From assembly GCA_964019055.1 (NCBI GenBank), contig OZ025206.1, positions 1,799,001 through 1,863,000 of the forward strand: 64,000 bases of DNA. The letters run 5' to 3'. This document shows, one piece after another, positions 27,209 through 39,400 of this stretch. Numbering within the stretch: the first letter of the stretch is position 1; the number at the start of each line of letters is the position of its first letter. Below the pieces are notes generated by a model. It made no database searches, was not told the DNA's origin, and worked only from the letters and a program-made list of their open reading frames with translations. This DNA is from Anthopleura xanthogrammica (taxonomy: Eukaryota; Cnidaria; Anthozoa; Actiniaria; Actiniidae). The position numbers were made by a program, and so were the translations under genes.

Positions 27209-27405
27209 TATATAAGCAGATATTCCTAGTCCTGTTGAGGTGATATTCGTTGTTGAGGTCCAGGGATACACTTAAGTCAGGTGAGTGGATGCTGAAGTTT
27301 TACGAAACGTTTTCGCCATTGAATTACTGAATGTATACCGTGACCGCAAGGCGATTTTTTCATCCGTCCTTGTCATCTTTCTACGGCGCAGAATAACTGC
27401 ACCGT
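27209..27405 (+). ncRNA. Candidate small-RNA gene in each array unit (copy 3 shown)
   Basis: Ordered motifs on the plus strand in copy 3: TATATAAG at 27209-27216; a putative start about 25-30 bp on; AAGTCAG/GTGAGT with the GT at 27281-27282; GATTTTTTC at 27353-27361; and a stem-loop at 27383-27405. The stem has outer pairs ACGG/CCGT, one C-A mismatch, inner pairs GCAG/CTGC and loop AATAA. The order donor, U-rich single strand, 3' hairpin resembles spliced-leader and Sm-class snRNA genes. Alternatively T6 could end a Pol III transcript of about 120 nt. The motifs recur with few changes in the copies I read; the hairpin looked invariant. The T tract is followed by C instead of the purine of a standard Sm site. 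Existence of a transcript is inference, and the donor-like sequence could be coincidental. Confidence 0.3.
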
Positions 27406-30400
27406 GAGGTGTTTACAGTCAAAAAAGAGTCATAAAAAAATTAGTTTATCCCTTCTACATACGTTGCATGTTTTCAATTAAAAAAAACTGCTTTTCAAGG
27501 GGTGATTTTCACTTGAAACCAGTCAGGACATATTAGGACTATATCCCGGGCACTCAGGGTGGCCGAATTACAGTAAATGTATGTAAAACTGACCCCAGGG
27601 CCCGGGGAAACTCACGCGGTTCGCCCGTGGTGTATTCGTCAAGTTTTGCGCACTAGTATTGCTGGTTTTAACGTCAAATATTTCCGTTTCTGCGCTGTAA
27701 TTGTCAGATCTGGTGTATTATCTATCAAGTACAACCTTCCTACATTATATATAATGATCTTGATTAGCGATTTTCTCTGACTTTACGAGACAGCAACGAG
27801 GTTTTTTCGGGAAACATATTGCGCATATTTATGTTTGAAAGATGTCTTTTTCTGTGTGGTCTTTGGTGAGAACTGACAGGGCAAGCCAGTTTCGCTGAAG
27901 GAAAACTATCTCCTGGTTGTCGTCAGGGGATATTCCTTGCTCAGGCTAGGGGATACTGCTAGTTTTAGTTGCAATATATGCCGTGGAAGAAGATAGAGTC
28001 ACCTTTTGGAATCCACTGTTAACTCGCATTTCTATTTAGTTCAGGTCAAGGGACGCTAGTTCTTCAAGACAAGGGATACACCGAATTTATATAAGCAGAT
28101 ATTCCTAGTCCTGTTGAGGTGATATTCGTTGTTGAGGTCCAGGGATACACTTAAGTCAGGTGAGTGGATGCTGAAGTTTTACGAAACGTTTTCGCCATTG
28201 AATTACTGAATGTATACCGTGACCGCAAGGCGATTTTTTCATCCGTCCTTGTCATCTTTCTACGGCGCAGAATAACTGCACCGTGAGGTGTTTACAGTCA
28301 AAAAAGAGTCATAAAAAAATTAGTTTATTCCTTCTACATACGTTGCATGTTTTCAATTAAAAAAAACTGCTTTTCAAGGGGTGATTTTCACTTGAAACCA
28401 GTCAGGACATATTAGGACTATATCCCGGGCACTCAGGGTGGCCGCATTACAGTAAATGTATGTAAAACTGACCCCAGGGCCCGGGGAAACTCACGCGGTT
28501 CGCCCGTGGTGTATTCGTCAAGTTTTGCGCACTAGTATTGCTGGTTTTAACGTCAAATATTTCCGTTTCTTCGCTGTAATTGTCAGATCTGGTGTATTAT
28601 CTATCAAGTACAACCTTCCTACATTATATATAATGATCTTGATTAGCGATTTTCTCTGACTTTACGAGACAGCAACGAGGTTTTTTCGGGAAACATATTG
28701 CGCATATTTATGTTTGAAAGATGTCTTTTTCTGTGTGGTCTTTGGTGAGAACTGACAGGGCAAGCCAGTTTCGCTGAAGGAAAACTATCTCCTGGTTGTC
28801 GTCAGGGGATATTCCTTTCTCAGGCTAGGGGATACTGCTAGTTTTAGTTGCAATATATGCCGTGGAAGAAGATCGAGTCACCTTTCGGAATCCACTGTTA
28901 ACTCGCATTTCTATTTAGTTCAGGTCAAGGGACGCTAGTTCTTCAAGACAAGAGATACACCGAATTTATATAAGCAGATATTCCTAGTCCTGTTAGGTGA
29001 TATTCGTTGTTGAGGTCCAGGGATACACTTAAGTCAGGTGAATGGATGCTGAAGTTTTACGAAACGTTTTCGCCATTGAATTACTGAATGTATACCGTGA
29101 CCGCAAGGCGATTTTTTCATCCGTCCTTGTCATCTTTCTACGGCGCAGAATAACTGCACCGTGAGGTGTTTACAGTCAAAAAAGAGTCATAAAAAAATTA
29201 GTTTATTCCTTCTACATACGTTGCATGTTTTCAATTAAAAAAAACTGCTTTTCAAGGGGTGATTTTCACTTGAAACCAGTCAGGACATATTAGGACTATA
29301 TCCCGGGCACTCAGGGTGGCCGCATTACAGTAAATGTATGTAAAACTGACCCCAGGGCCCGGGAAAACTCACGCGGTTCGCCCGTGGTGTATTCGTCAAG
29401 TTTTGCGCACTAGTATTGCTGGTTTTAACGTCAAATATTTCCGTTTCTTCGCTGTAATTGTCAGATCTGGTGTATTATCTATCAAGTACAACCTTCCTAC
29501 ATTATATATAATGATCTTGATTAGCGATTTTCTCTGACTTTACGAGACAGCAACGAGGTTTTTTCGGGAAACATATTGCGCATATTTATGTTTGAAAGAT
29601 GTCTTTTTCTGTGTGGTCTTTGGTGAGAACTGACAGGGCAAGCCAGTTTCGCTGAAGGAAAACTATCTCCTGGTTGTCGTCAGGGGATATTCCTTGCTCA
29701 GGCTAGGGGATACTGCTAGTTTTAGTTGCAATATATGCCGTGGAAGAAGATAGAGTCACCTTTCGGAATCCACTGTTAACTCGCATTTCTATTTAGTTCA
29801 GGTCAAGGGACGCTAGTTCTTCAAGACAAGGGATACACCGAATTTATATAAGCAGATATTCCTAGTCCTGTTGAAGTGATATTCGTTGTTGAGGTCCAGG
29901 GATACACTTAAGTCAGGTGAGTGGATGCTGAAGTTTTACGAAACGTTTTCGCCATTGAATTACTGAATGTATACCGTGACCGCAAGGCGATTTTTTCATC
30001 CGTCCTTGTCATCTTTCTACGGCGCAGAATAACTGCACCGTGAGGTGTTTACAGTCAAAAAAGAGTCATAAAAAAATTAGTTTATCCCTTCTACATACGT
30101 TGCATGTTTTCAATTAAAAAAAACTGCTTTTCAAGGGGTGATTTTCACTTGAAACCAGTCAGGACATATTAGGACTATATCCCGGGCACTCAGGGTGGCC
30201 GAATTACAGTAAATGTATGTAAAACTGACCCCAGGGCCCGGGGAAACCAACGCGGTTCGCCCGTGGTGTATTCGTCAAGTTTTGCGCACTAGTATTGCTG
30301 GTTTTAACGTCAAATATTTCCGTTTCTTCGCTGTAATTGTCAGATCTGGTGTATTATCTATCAAGTACAACCTTCCTACATTATATATAATGATCTTGAT

Positions 30401-33400
30401 TAGCGATTTTCTCTGACTTTACGAGACAGCAACGAGGTTTTTTCGGGAAACATATTGCGCATATTTATGTTTGAAAGATGTCTTTTTCTGTGTGTTCTTT
30501 GGTGAGAACTGACAGGGCACGCCAGTTTCGCTGAAAGAAAACTATCTCCTGGTTGTCGTCAGGGGATATTCCTTGCTCAGGCTAGGGGATACTGCTAGTT
30601 TTAGTAGCAATATATGCCGTGGAAGAAGATAGAGTCACCTTTCGGAATCCACTGTTAACTCGCATTTCTATTTAGTTCAGGTCAAGGGACGCTAGTTCTT
30701 CAAGACAAGGGATACACCGAATTTATATAAGCAGATATTCCTAGTCCTGTTGAAGTGATATTCGTTGTTGAGGTCCAGGGATACACTTAAGTCAGGTGAG
30801 TGGATGCTGAAGTTTTACGAAACGTTTTCGCCATTGAATTACTGAATGTATACCGTGACCGCAAGGCGATTTTTTCATCCGTCCTTGTCATCTTTCTACG
30901 GCGCAGAATAACTGCACCGTGAGGTGTTTACAGTCAAAAAAGAGTCATAAAAAAATTAGTTTATTCCTTCTACATACGTTGCATGTTTTCAATTAAAAAA
31001 AACTGCTTTTCAAGGGGTGATTTTCACTTGAAACCAGTCAGGACATATTAGGACTATATCCCGGGCACTCAGGGTGGCCGCATTACAGTAAATGTATGTA
31101 AAACTGACCCCAGGGCCCGGGAAAACTCACGCGGTTCGCCCGTGGTGTATTCGTCAAGTTTTGCGCACTAGTATTGCTGGTTTTAACGTCAAATATTTCC
31201 GTTTCTTCGCTGTAATTGTCAGATCTGGTGTATTATCTATCAAGTACAACCTTCCTACATTATATATAATGATCTTGATTAGCGATTTTCTCTGACTTTA
31301 CGAGACAGCAACGAGGTTTTTTCGGGAAACATATTGCGCATATTTATGTTTGAAAGATGTCTTTTTCTGTGTGGTCTTTGGTGAGAACTGACAGGGCAAG
31401 CCAGTTTCGCTGAAGGAAAACTATCTCCTGGTTGTCGTCAGGGGATATTCCTTGCTCAGGCTAGGGGATACTGCTAGTTTTAGTTGCAATATATGCCGTG
31501 GAAGAAGATAGAGTCACCTTTCGGAATCCACTGTTAACTCGCATTTCTATTTAGTTCAGGTCAAGGGACGCTAGTTCTTCAAGACAAGGGATACACCGAA
31601 TTTATATAAGCAGATATTCCTAGTCCTGTTGAAGTGATATTCGTTGTTGAGGTCCAGGGATACACTTAAGTCAGGTGAGTGGATGCTGAAGTTTTACGAA
31701 ACGTTTTCGCCATTGAATTACTGAATGTATACCGTGACCGCAAGGCGATTTTTTCATCCGTCCTTGTCATCTTTCTACGGCGCAGAATAACTGCACCGTG
31801 AGGTGTTTACAGTCAAAAAAGAGTCATAAAAAAATTAGTTTATCCCTTCTACATACGTTGCATGTTTTCAATTAAAAAAAACTGCTTTTCAAGGGGTGAT
31901 TTTCACTTGAAACCAGTCAGGACATATTAGGACTATATCCCGGGCACTCAGGGTGGCCGAATTACAGTAAATGTATGTAAAACTGACCCCAGGGCCCGGG
32001 GAAACCAACGCGGTTCGCCCGTGGTGTATTCGTCAAGTTTTGCGCACTAGTATTGCTGGTTTTAACGTCAAATATTTCCGTTTCTTCGCTGTAATTGTCA
32101 GATCTGGTGTATTATCTATCAAGTACAACCTTCCTACATTATATATAATGATCTTGATTAGCGATTTTCTCTGACTTTACGAGACAGCAACGAGGTTTTT
32201 TCGGGAAACATATTGCGCATATTTATGTTTGAAAGATGTCTTTTTCTGTGTGTTCTTTGGTGAGAACTGACAGGGCACGCCAGTTTCGCTGAAAGAAAAC
32301 TATCTCCTGGTTGTCGTCAGGGGATATTCCTTGCTCAGGCTAGGGGATACTGCTAGTTTTAGTAGCAATATATGCCGTGGAAGAAGATAGAGTCACCTTT
32401 CGGAATCCACTGTTAACTCGCATTTCTATTTAGTTCAGGTCAAGGGACGCTAGTTCTTCAAGACAAGGGATACACCGAATTTATATAAGCAGATATTCCT
32501 AGTCCTGTTGAAGTGATATTCGTTGTTGAGGTCCAGGGATACACTTAAGTCAGGTGAGTGGATGCTGAAGTTTTACGAAACGTTTTCGCCATTGAATTAC
32601 TGAATGTATACCGTGACCGCAAGGCGATTTTTTCATCCGTCCTTGTCATCTTTCTACGGCGCAGAATAACTGCACCGTGAGGTGTTTACAGTCAAAAAAG
32701 AGTCATAAAAAAATTAGTTTATTCCTTCTACATACGTTGCATGTTTTCAATTAAAAAAAACTGCTTTTCAAGGGGTGATTTTCACTTGAAACCAGTCAGG
32801 ACATATTAGGACTATATCCCGGGCACTCAGGGTGGCCGAATTACAGTAAATGTATGTAAAACTGACCCCAGGGCCCGGGAAAACTCACGCGGTTCGCCCG
32901 TGGTGTATTCGTCAAGTTTTGCGCACTAGTATTGCTGGTTTTAACGTCAAATATTTCCGTTTCTGCGCTGTAATTGTCAGATCTGGTGTATTATCTATCA
33001 AGTACAACCTTCCTACATTATATATAATGATTTTGATTAGCGATTTTCTCTGACTTTACGAGACAGCAACGAGGTTTTTTCGGGAAACATATTGCGCACA
33101 TTTATCTCTGAAAGATGTCTTTTTCTGTATTTTTTGGTGAGAACTGACAGGGCATGCCAGTTTCGCTGAAGGAAAACTATCTCCTGGTTGTCGTCAGGGG
33201 ATATTCCTTGCTCAGGCTAGGGGATACTGCTAGTTTTAGTAGCAATATATGCCGTGGAAGAAGATAGAGTCACCTTTCGGAATCCACTGTTAACTCGCAT
33301 TTCTATTTAGTTCAGGTCAAGGGACGCTAGTTCTTCAAGACAAGGGATACACCGAATTTATATAAGCAGATATTCCTAGTCCTGTTAGGTGATATTCGTT

Positions 33401-36400
33401 GTTGAGGTACAGGGATACACTTAAGTCAGGTGAGTGGATGCTGAAGTTTTACGAAACGTTTTCGCCATTGAATTACTGAATGTATACCGTGACCGCAAGG
33501 CGATTTTTTCATCCGTCCTTGTCATCGTTCTACGGCGCAGAATAACTGCACCGTGAGGTGTTTACAGTCAAAAAAGAGTCATAAAAAAATTAGTTTATCC
33601 CTTCTACATACGTTGCATGTTTTCAATTAAAAAAAACTGCTTTTCAAGGGGTGATTTTCACTTGAAACCAGTCAGGACATATTAGGACTATATCCCGGGC
33701 ACTCAGGGTGGCCGAATTACAGTAAATGTATGTAAAACTGACCCCAGGGCCCGGGAAAACCCACGCGGTTCGCCCGTGGTGTATTCGTCAAGTTTTGCGC
33801 ACTAGTATTGCTGGTTTTAACGTCAAATATTTCCGTTTCTTCGCTGTAATTGTCAGATCTGGTGTATTATCTATCAAGTACAACCTTCCTACATTATATA
33901 TAATGATCTTGATTAGCGATTTTCTCTGACTTTACGAGACAGCAACGAGGTTTTTTCGGGAAACATATTGCGCATATTTATGTTTGAAAGATGTCTTTTT
34001 CTGTGTGTTCTTTGGTGAGAACTAACAGGGCACGCCAGTTTCGCTGAAGGAAAACTATCTCCTGGTTGTCGTCAGGGGATATTCCTTGCTCAGGCTAGGG
34101 CATACTGCTAGTTTTAGTAGCAATATATGCCGTGGAAGAAGATAGAGTCACCTTTCGGAATCCACTGTTAACTCGCATTTCTATTTAGTTCAGGTCAAGG
34201 GACGCTAGTTCTTCAAGACAAGGGATACACCGAATTTATATAAGCAGATATTCCTAGTCCTGTTGAGGTGATATTCGTTGTTGAGGTCCAGGGATACACT
34301 TAAGTCAGGTGAGTGGATGCTGAAGTTTTACGAAACGTTTTCGCCATTGAATTACTGAATGTATACCGTGACCGCAAGGCGATTTTTTCATCCGTCCTTG
34401 TCATCTTTCTACGGCGCAGAATAACTGCACCGTGAGGTGTTTACAGTCAAAAAAGAGTCATAAAAAAATTAGTTTATCCCTTCTACATACGTTGCATGTT
34501 TTCAATTAAAAAAAACTGCTTTTCAAGGGGTGATTTTCACTTGAAACCAGTCAGGACATATTAGGACTATATCCCGGGCACTCAGGGTGGCCGAATTACA
34601 GTAAATGTATGTAAAACTGACCCCAGGGCCCGGGGAAACTCACGCGGTTCGCCCGTGGTGTATTCGTCAAGTTTTGCGCACTAGTATTGCTGGTTTTAAC
34701 GTCAAATATTTCCGTTTCTTCGCTGTAATTGTCAGATCTGGTGTATTATCTATCAAGTACAACCTTCCTACATTATATATAATGATCTTGATTAGCGATT
34801 TTCTCTGACTTTACGAGACAGCAACGAGGTTTTTTCGGGAAACATACTGCGCATATTTATGTTTGAAAGATGTCTTTTTCTGTGTGTTCTTTGGTGAGAA
34901 CTGACAGGGCACGCCAGTTTCGCTGAAAGAAAACTATCTCCTGGTTGTCGTCAGGGGATATTCCTTGCTCAGGCTAGGGGATACTGCTAGTTTTAGTTGC
35001 AATATATGCCGTGGAAGAAGATAGAGTCACCTTTCGGAATCCACTGTTAACTCGCATTTCTATTTAGTTCAGGTCAAGGGACGCTAGTTCTTCAAGACAA
35101 GGGATACACCGAATTTATATAAGCAGATATTCCTAGTCCTGTTGAAGTGATATTCGTTGTTGAGGTCCAGGGATACACTTAAGTCAGGTGAGTGGATGCT
35201 GAAGTTTTACGAAACGTTTTCGCCATTGAATTACTGAATGTATACCGTGACCGCAAGGCGATTTTTTCATCCGTCCTTGTCATCTTTCTACGGCGCAGAA
35301 TAACTGCACCGTGAGGTGTTTACAGTCAAAAAAGAGTCATAAAAAAATTAGTTTATCCCTTCTACATACGTTGCATGTTTTCAATTAAAAAAAACTGCTT
35401 TTCAAGGGGTGATTTTCACTTGAAACCAGTCAGGACATATTAGGACTATATCCCGGGCACTCAGGGTGGCCGAATTACAGTAAATGTATGTAAAACTGAC
35501 CCCAGGGCCCGGGGAAACCAACGCGGTTCGCCCGTGGTGTATTCGTCAAGTTTTGCGCACTAGTATTGCTGGTTTTAACGTCAAATATTTCCGTTTCTTC
35601 GCTGTAATTGTCAGATCTGGTGTATTATCTATCAAGTACAACCTTCCTACATTATATATAATGATCTTGATTAGCGATTTTCTCTGACTTTACGAGACAG
35701 CAACGAGGTTTTTTCGGGAAACATATTGCGCATATTTATGTTTGAAAGATGTCTTTTTCTGTGTGTTCTTTGGTGAGAACTGACAGGGCACGCCAGTTTC
35801 GCTGAAAGAAAACTATCTCCTGGTTGTCGTCAGGGGATATTCCTTGCTCAGGCTAGGGGATACTGCTAGTTTTAGTAGCAATATATGCCGTGGAAGAAGA
35901 TAGAGTCACCTTTCGGAATCCACTGTTAACTCGCATTTCTATTTAGTTCAGGTCAAGGGACGCTAGTTCTTCAAGACAAGGGATACACCGAATTTATATA
36001 AGCAGATATTCCTAGTCCTGTTGAAGTGATATTCGTTGTTGAGGTCCAGGGATACACTTAAGTCAGGTGAGTGGATGCTGAAGTTTTACGAAACGTTTTC
36101 GCCATTGAATTACTGAATGTATACCGTGACCGCAAGGCGATTTTTTCATCCGTCCTTGTCATCTTTCTACGGCGCAGAATAACTGCACCGTGAGGTGTTT
36201 ACAGTCAAAAAAGAGTCATAAAAAAATTAGTTTATCCCTTCTACATACGTTGCATGTTTTCAATTAAAAAAAACTGCTTTTCAAGGGGTGATTTTCACTT
36301 GAAACCAGTCAGGACATATTAGGACTATATCCCGGGCACTCAGGGTGGCCGAATTACAGTAAATGTATGTAAAACTGACCCCAGGGCCCGGGAAAATTCA

Positions 36401-39400
36401 CGCGGTTCGCCCGTGGTGTATTCGTCAAGTTTTGCGCACTAGTATTGCTGGTTTTAACGTCAAATATTTCCGTTTCCGCGCTGTAATTGTCAGGTCTGGT
36501 GTATTATCTATCAAGTATAACCTTCCTACATTATATATAATGATCTTGATTAGCGATTTTCTCTGACTTTACGAGACAGCAACGAGGTTTTTTCGGGAAA
36601 CATATTGCGCATATTTATGTTTGAAAGATGTCTTTTTCTGTGTGGTCTTTGGTGAGAACTGACAGGGCAAGCCAGTTTCGCTGAAGGAAAACTATCTCCT
36701 GGTTGTCGTCAGGGGATATTCCTTGCTCAGGCTAGGGGATACTGCTAGTTTTAGTTGCAATATATGCCGTGGAAGAAGATAGAGTCACCTTTCGGAATCC
36801 ACTGTTAACTCGCATTTCTATTTAGTTCAGGTCAAGGGACGCTAGTTCTTCAAGACAAGGGATACACCGAATTTATATAAGCAGATATTCCTAGTCCTGT
36901 TGAGGTGATATTCGTTGTTGAGGTCCAGGGATACACTTAAGTCAGGTGAGTGGATGCTGAAGTTTTACGAAACGTTTTCGCCATTGAATTACTGAATGTA
37001 TACCGTGACCGCAAGGCGATTTTTTCATCCGTCCTTGTCATCTTTCTACGGCGCAGAATAACTGCACCGTGAGGTGTTTACAGTCAAAAAAGAGTCATAA
37101 AAAAATTAGTTTATTCCTTCTACATACGTTGCATGTTTTCAATTAAAAAAAACTGCTTTTCAAGGGGTGATTTTTTCACTTGAAACCAGTCAGGACATAT
37201 TAGGACTATATCCCGGGCACTCAGGGTGGCCGAATTACAGTAAATGTATGTAAAACTGACCCCAGGGCCCGGGAAAACTCACGCGGTTCGCCCGTGGTGT
37301 ATTCGTCAAGTTTTGCGCACTAGTATTGCTGGTTTTAACGTCAAATATTTCCGTTTCCGCGCTGTAATTGTCAGGTCTGGTGTATTATCTATCAAGTATA
37401 ACCTTCCTACATTATATATAATGATCTTGATTAGCGATTTTCTCTGACTTTACGAGACAGCAACGAGGTTTTTTCGGGAAACATATTGCGCATATTTATG
37501 TTTGAAAGATGTCTTTTTCTGTGTGGTCTTTGGTGAGAACTGACAGGGCAAGCCAGTTTCGCTGAAGGAAAACTATCTCCTGGTTGTCGTCAGGGGATAT
37601 TCCTTGCTCAGGCTAGGGGATACTGCTAGTTTTAGTTGCAATATATGCCGTGGAAGAAGATAGAGTCACCTTTCGGAATCCACTGTTAACTCGCATTTCT
37701 ATTTAGTTCAGGTCAAGGGACGCTAGTTCTTCAAGACAAGGGATACACCGAATTTATATAAGCAGATATTCCTAGTCCTGTTGAGGTGATATTCGTTGTT
37801 GAGGTCCAGGGATACACTTAAGTCAGGTGAGTGGATGCTGAAGTTTTACGAAACGTTTTCGCCATTGAATTACTGAATGTATACCGTGACCGCAAGGCGA
37901 TTTTTTCATCCGTCCTTGTCATCTTTCTACGGCGCAGAATAACTGCACCGTGAGGTGTTTACAGTCAAAAAAGAGTCATAAAAAAATTAGTTTATTCCTT
38001 CTACATACGTTGCATGTTTTCAATTAAAAAAAACTGCTTTTCAAGGGGTGATTTTTTCACTTGAAACCAGTCAGGACATATTAGGACTATATCCCGGGCA
38101 CTCAGGGTGGCCGAATTACAGTAAATGTATGTAAAACTGACCCCAGGGCCCGGGAAAACTCACGCGGTTCGCCCGTGGTGTATTCGTCAAGTTTTGCGCA
38201 CTAGTATTGCTGGTTTTAACGTCAAATATTTCCGTTTCTGCGCTGTAATTGTCAGATCTGGTGTATTATCTATCAAGTACAACCTTCCTACATTATATAT
38301 AATGATTTTGATTAGCGATTTTCTCTGACTTTACGAGACAGCAACGAGGTTTTTTCGGGAAACATATTGCGCACATTTATCTCTGAAAGATGTCTTTTTC
38401 TGTATTTTTTGGTGAGAACTGACAGGGCAAGCCAGTTTCGCTGAAGGAAAACTATCTCCTGGTTGTCGTCAGGGGATATTCCTTGCTCAGGCTAGGGGAT
38501 ACTGCTAGTTTTAGTAGCAATATATGCCGTGGAAGAAGATAGAGTCACCTTTCGGAATCCACTGTTAACTCGCATTTCTATTTAGTTCAGGTCAAGGGAC
38601 GCTAGTTCTTCAAGACAAGGGATACACCGAATTTATATAAGCAGATATTCCTAGTCCTGTTAGGTGATATTCGTTGTTGAGGTACAGGGATACACTTAAG
38701 TCAGGTGAGTGGATGCTGAAGTTTTACGAAACGTTTTCGCCATTGAATTACTGAATGTATACCGTGACCGCAAGGCGATTTTTTCATCCGTCCTTGTCAT
38801 CGTTCTACGGCGCAGAATAACTGCACCGTGAGGTGTTTACAGTCAAAAAAGAGTCATAAAAAAATTAGTTTATCCCTTCTACATACGTTGCATGTTTTCA
38901 ATTAAAAAAAACTGCTTTTCAAGGGGTGATTTTCACTTGAAACCAGTCAGGACATATTAGGACTATATCCCGGGCACTCAGGGTGGCCGAATTACAGTAA
39001 ATGTATGTAAAACTGACCCCAGGGCCCGGGGAAACTCACGCGGTTCGCCCGTGGTGTATTCGTCAAGTTTTGCGCACTAGTATTGCTGGTTTTAACGTCA
39101 AATATTTCCGTTTCTTCGCTGTAATTGTCAGATCTGGTGTATTATCTATCAAGTACAACCTTCCTACATTATATATAATGATCTTGATTAGCGATTTTCT
39201 CTGACTTTACGAGACAGCAACGAGGTTTTTTCGGGAAACATACTGCGCATATTTATGTTTGAAAGATGTCTTTTTCTGTGTGTTCTTTGGTGAGAACTGA
39301 CAGGGCACGCCAGTTTCGCTGAAAGAAAACTATCTCCTGGTTGTCGTCAGGGGATATTCCTTGCTCAGGCTAGGGGATACTGCTAGTTTTAGTTGCAATA

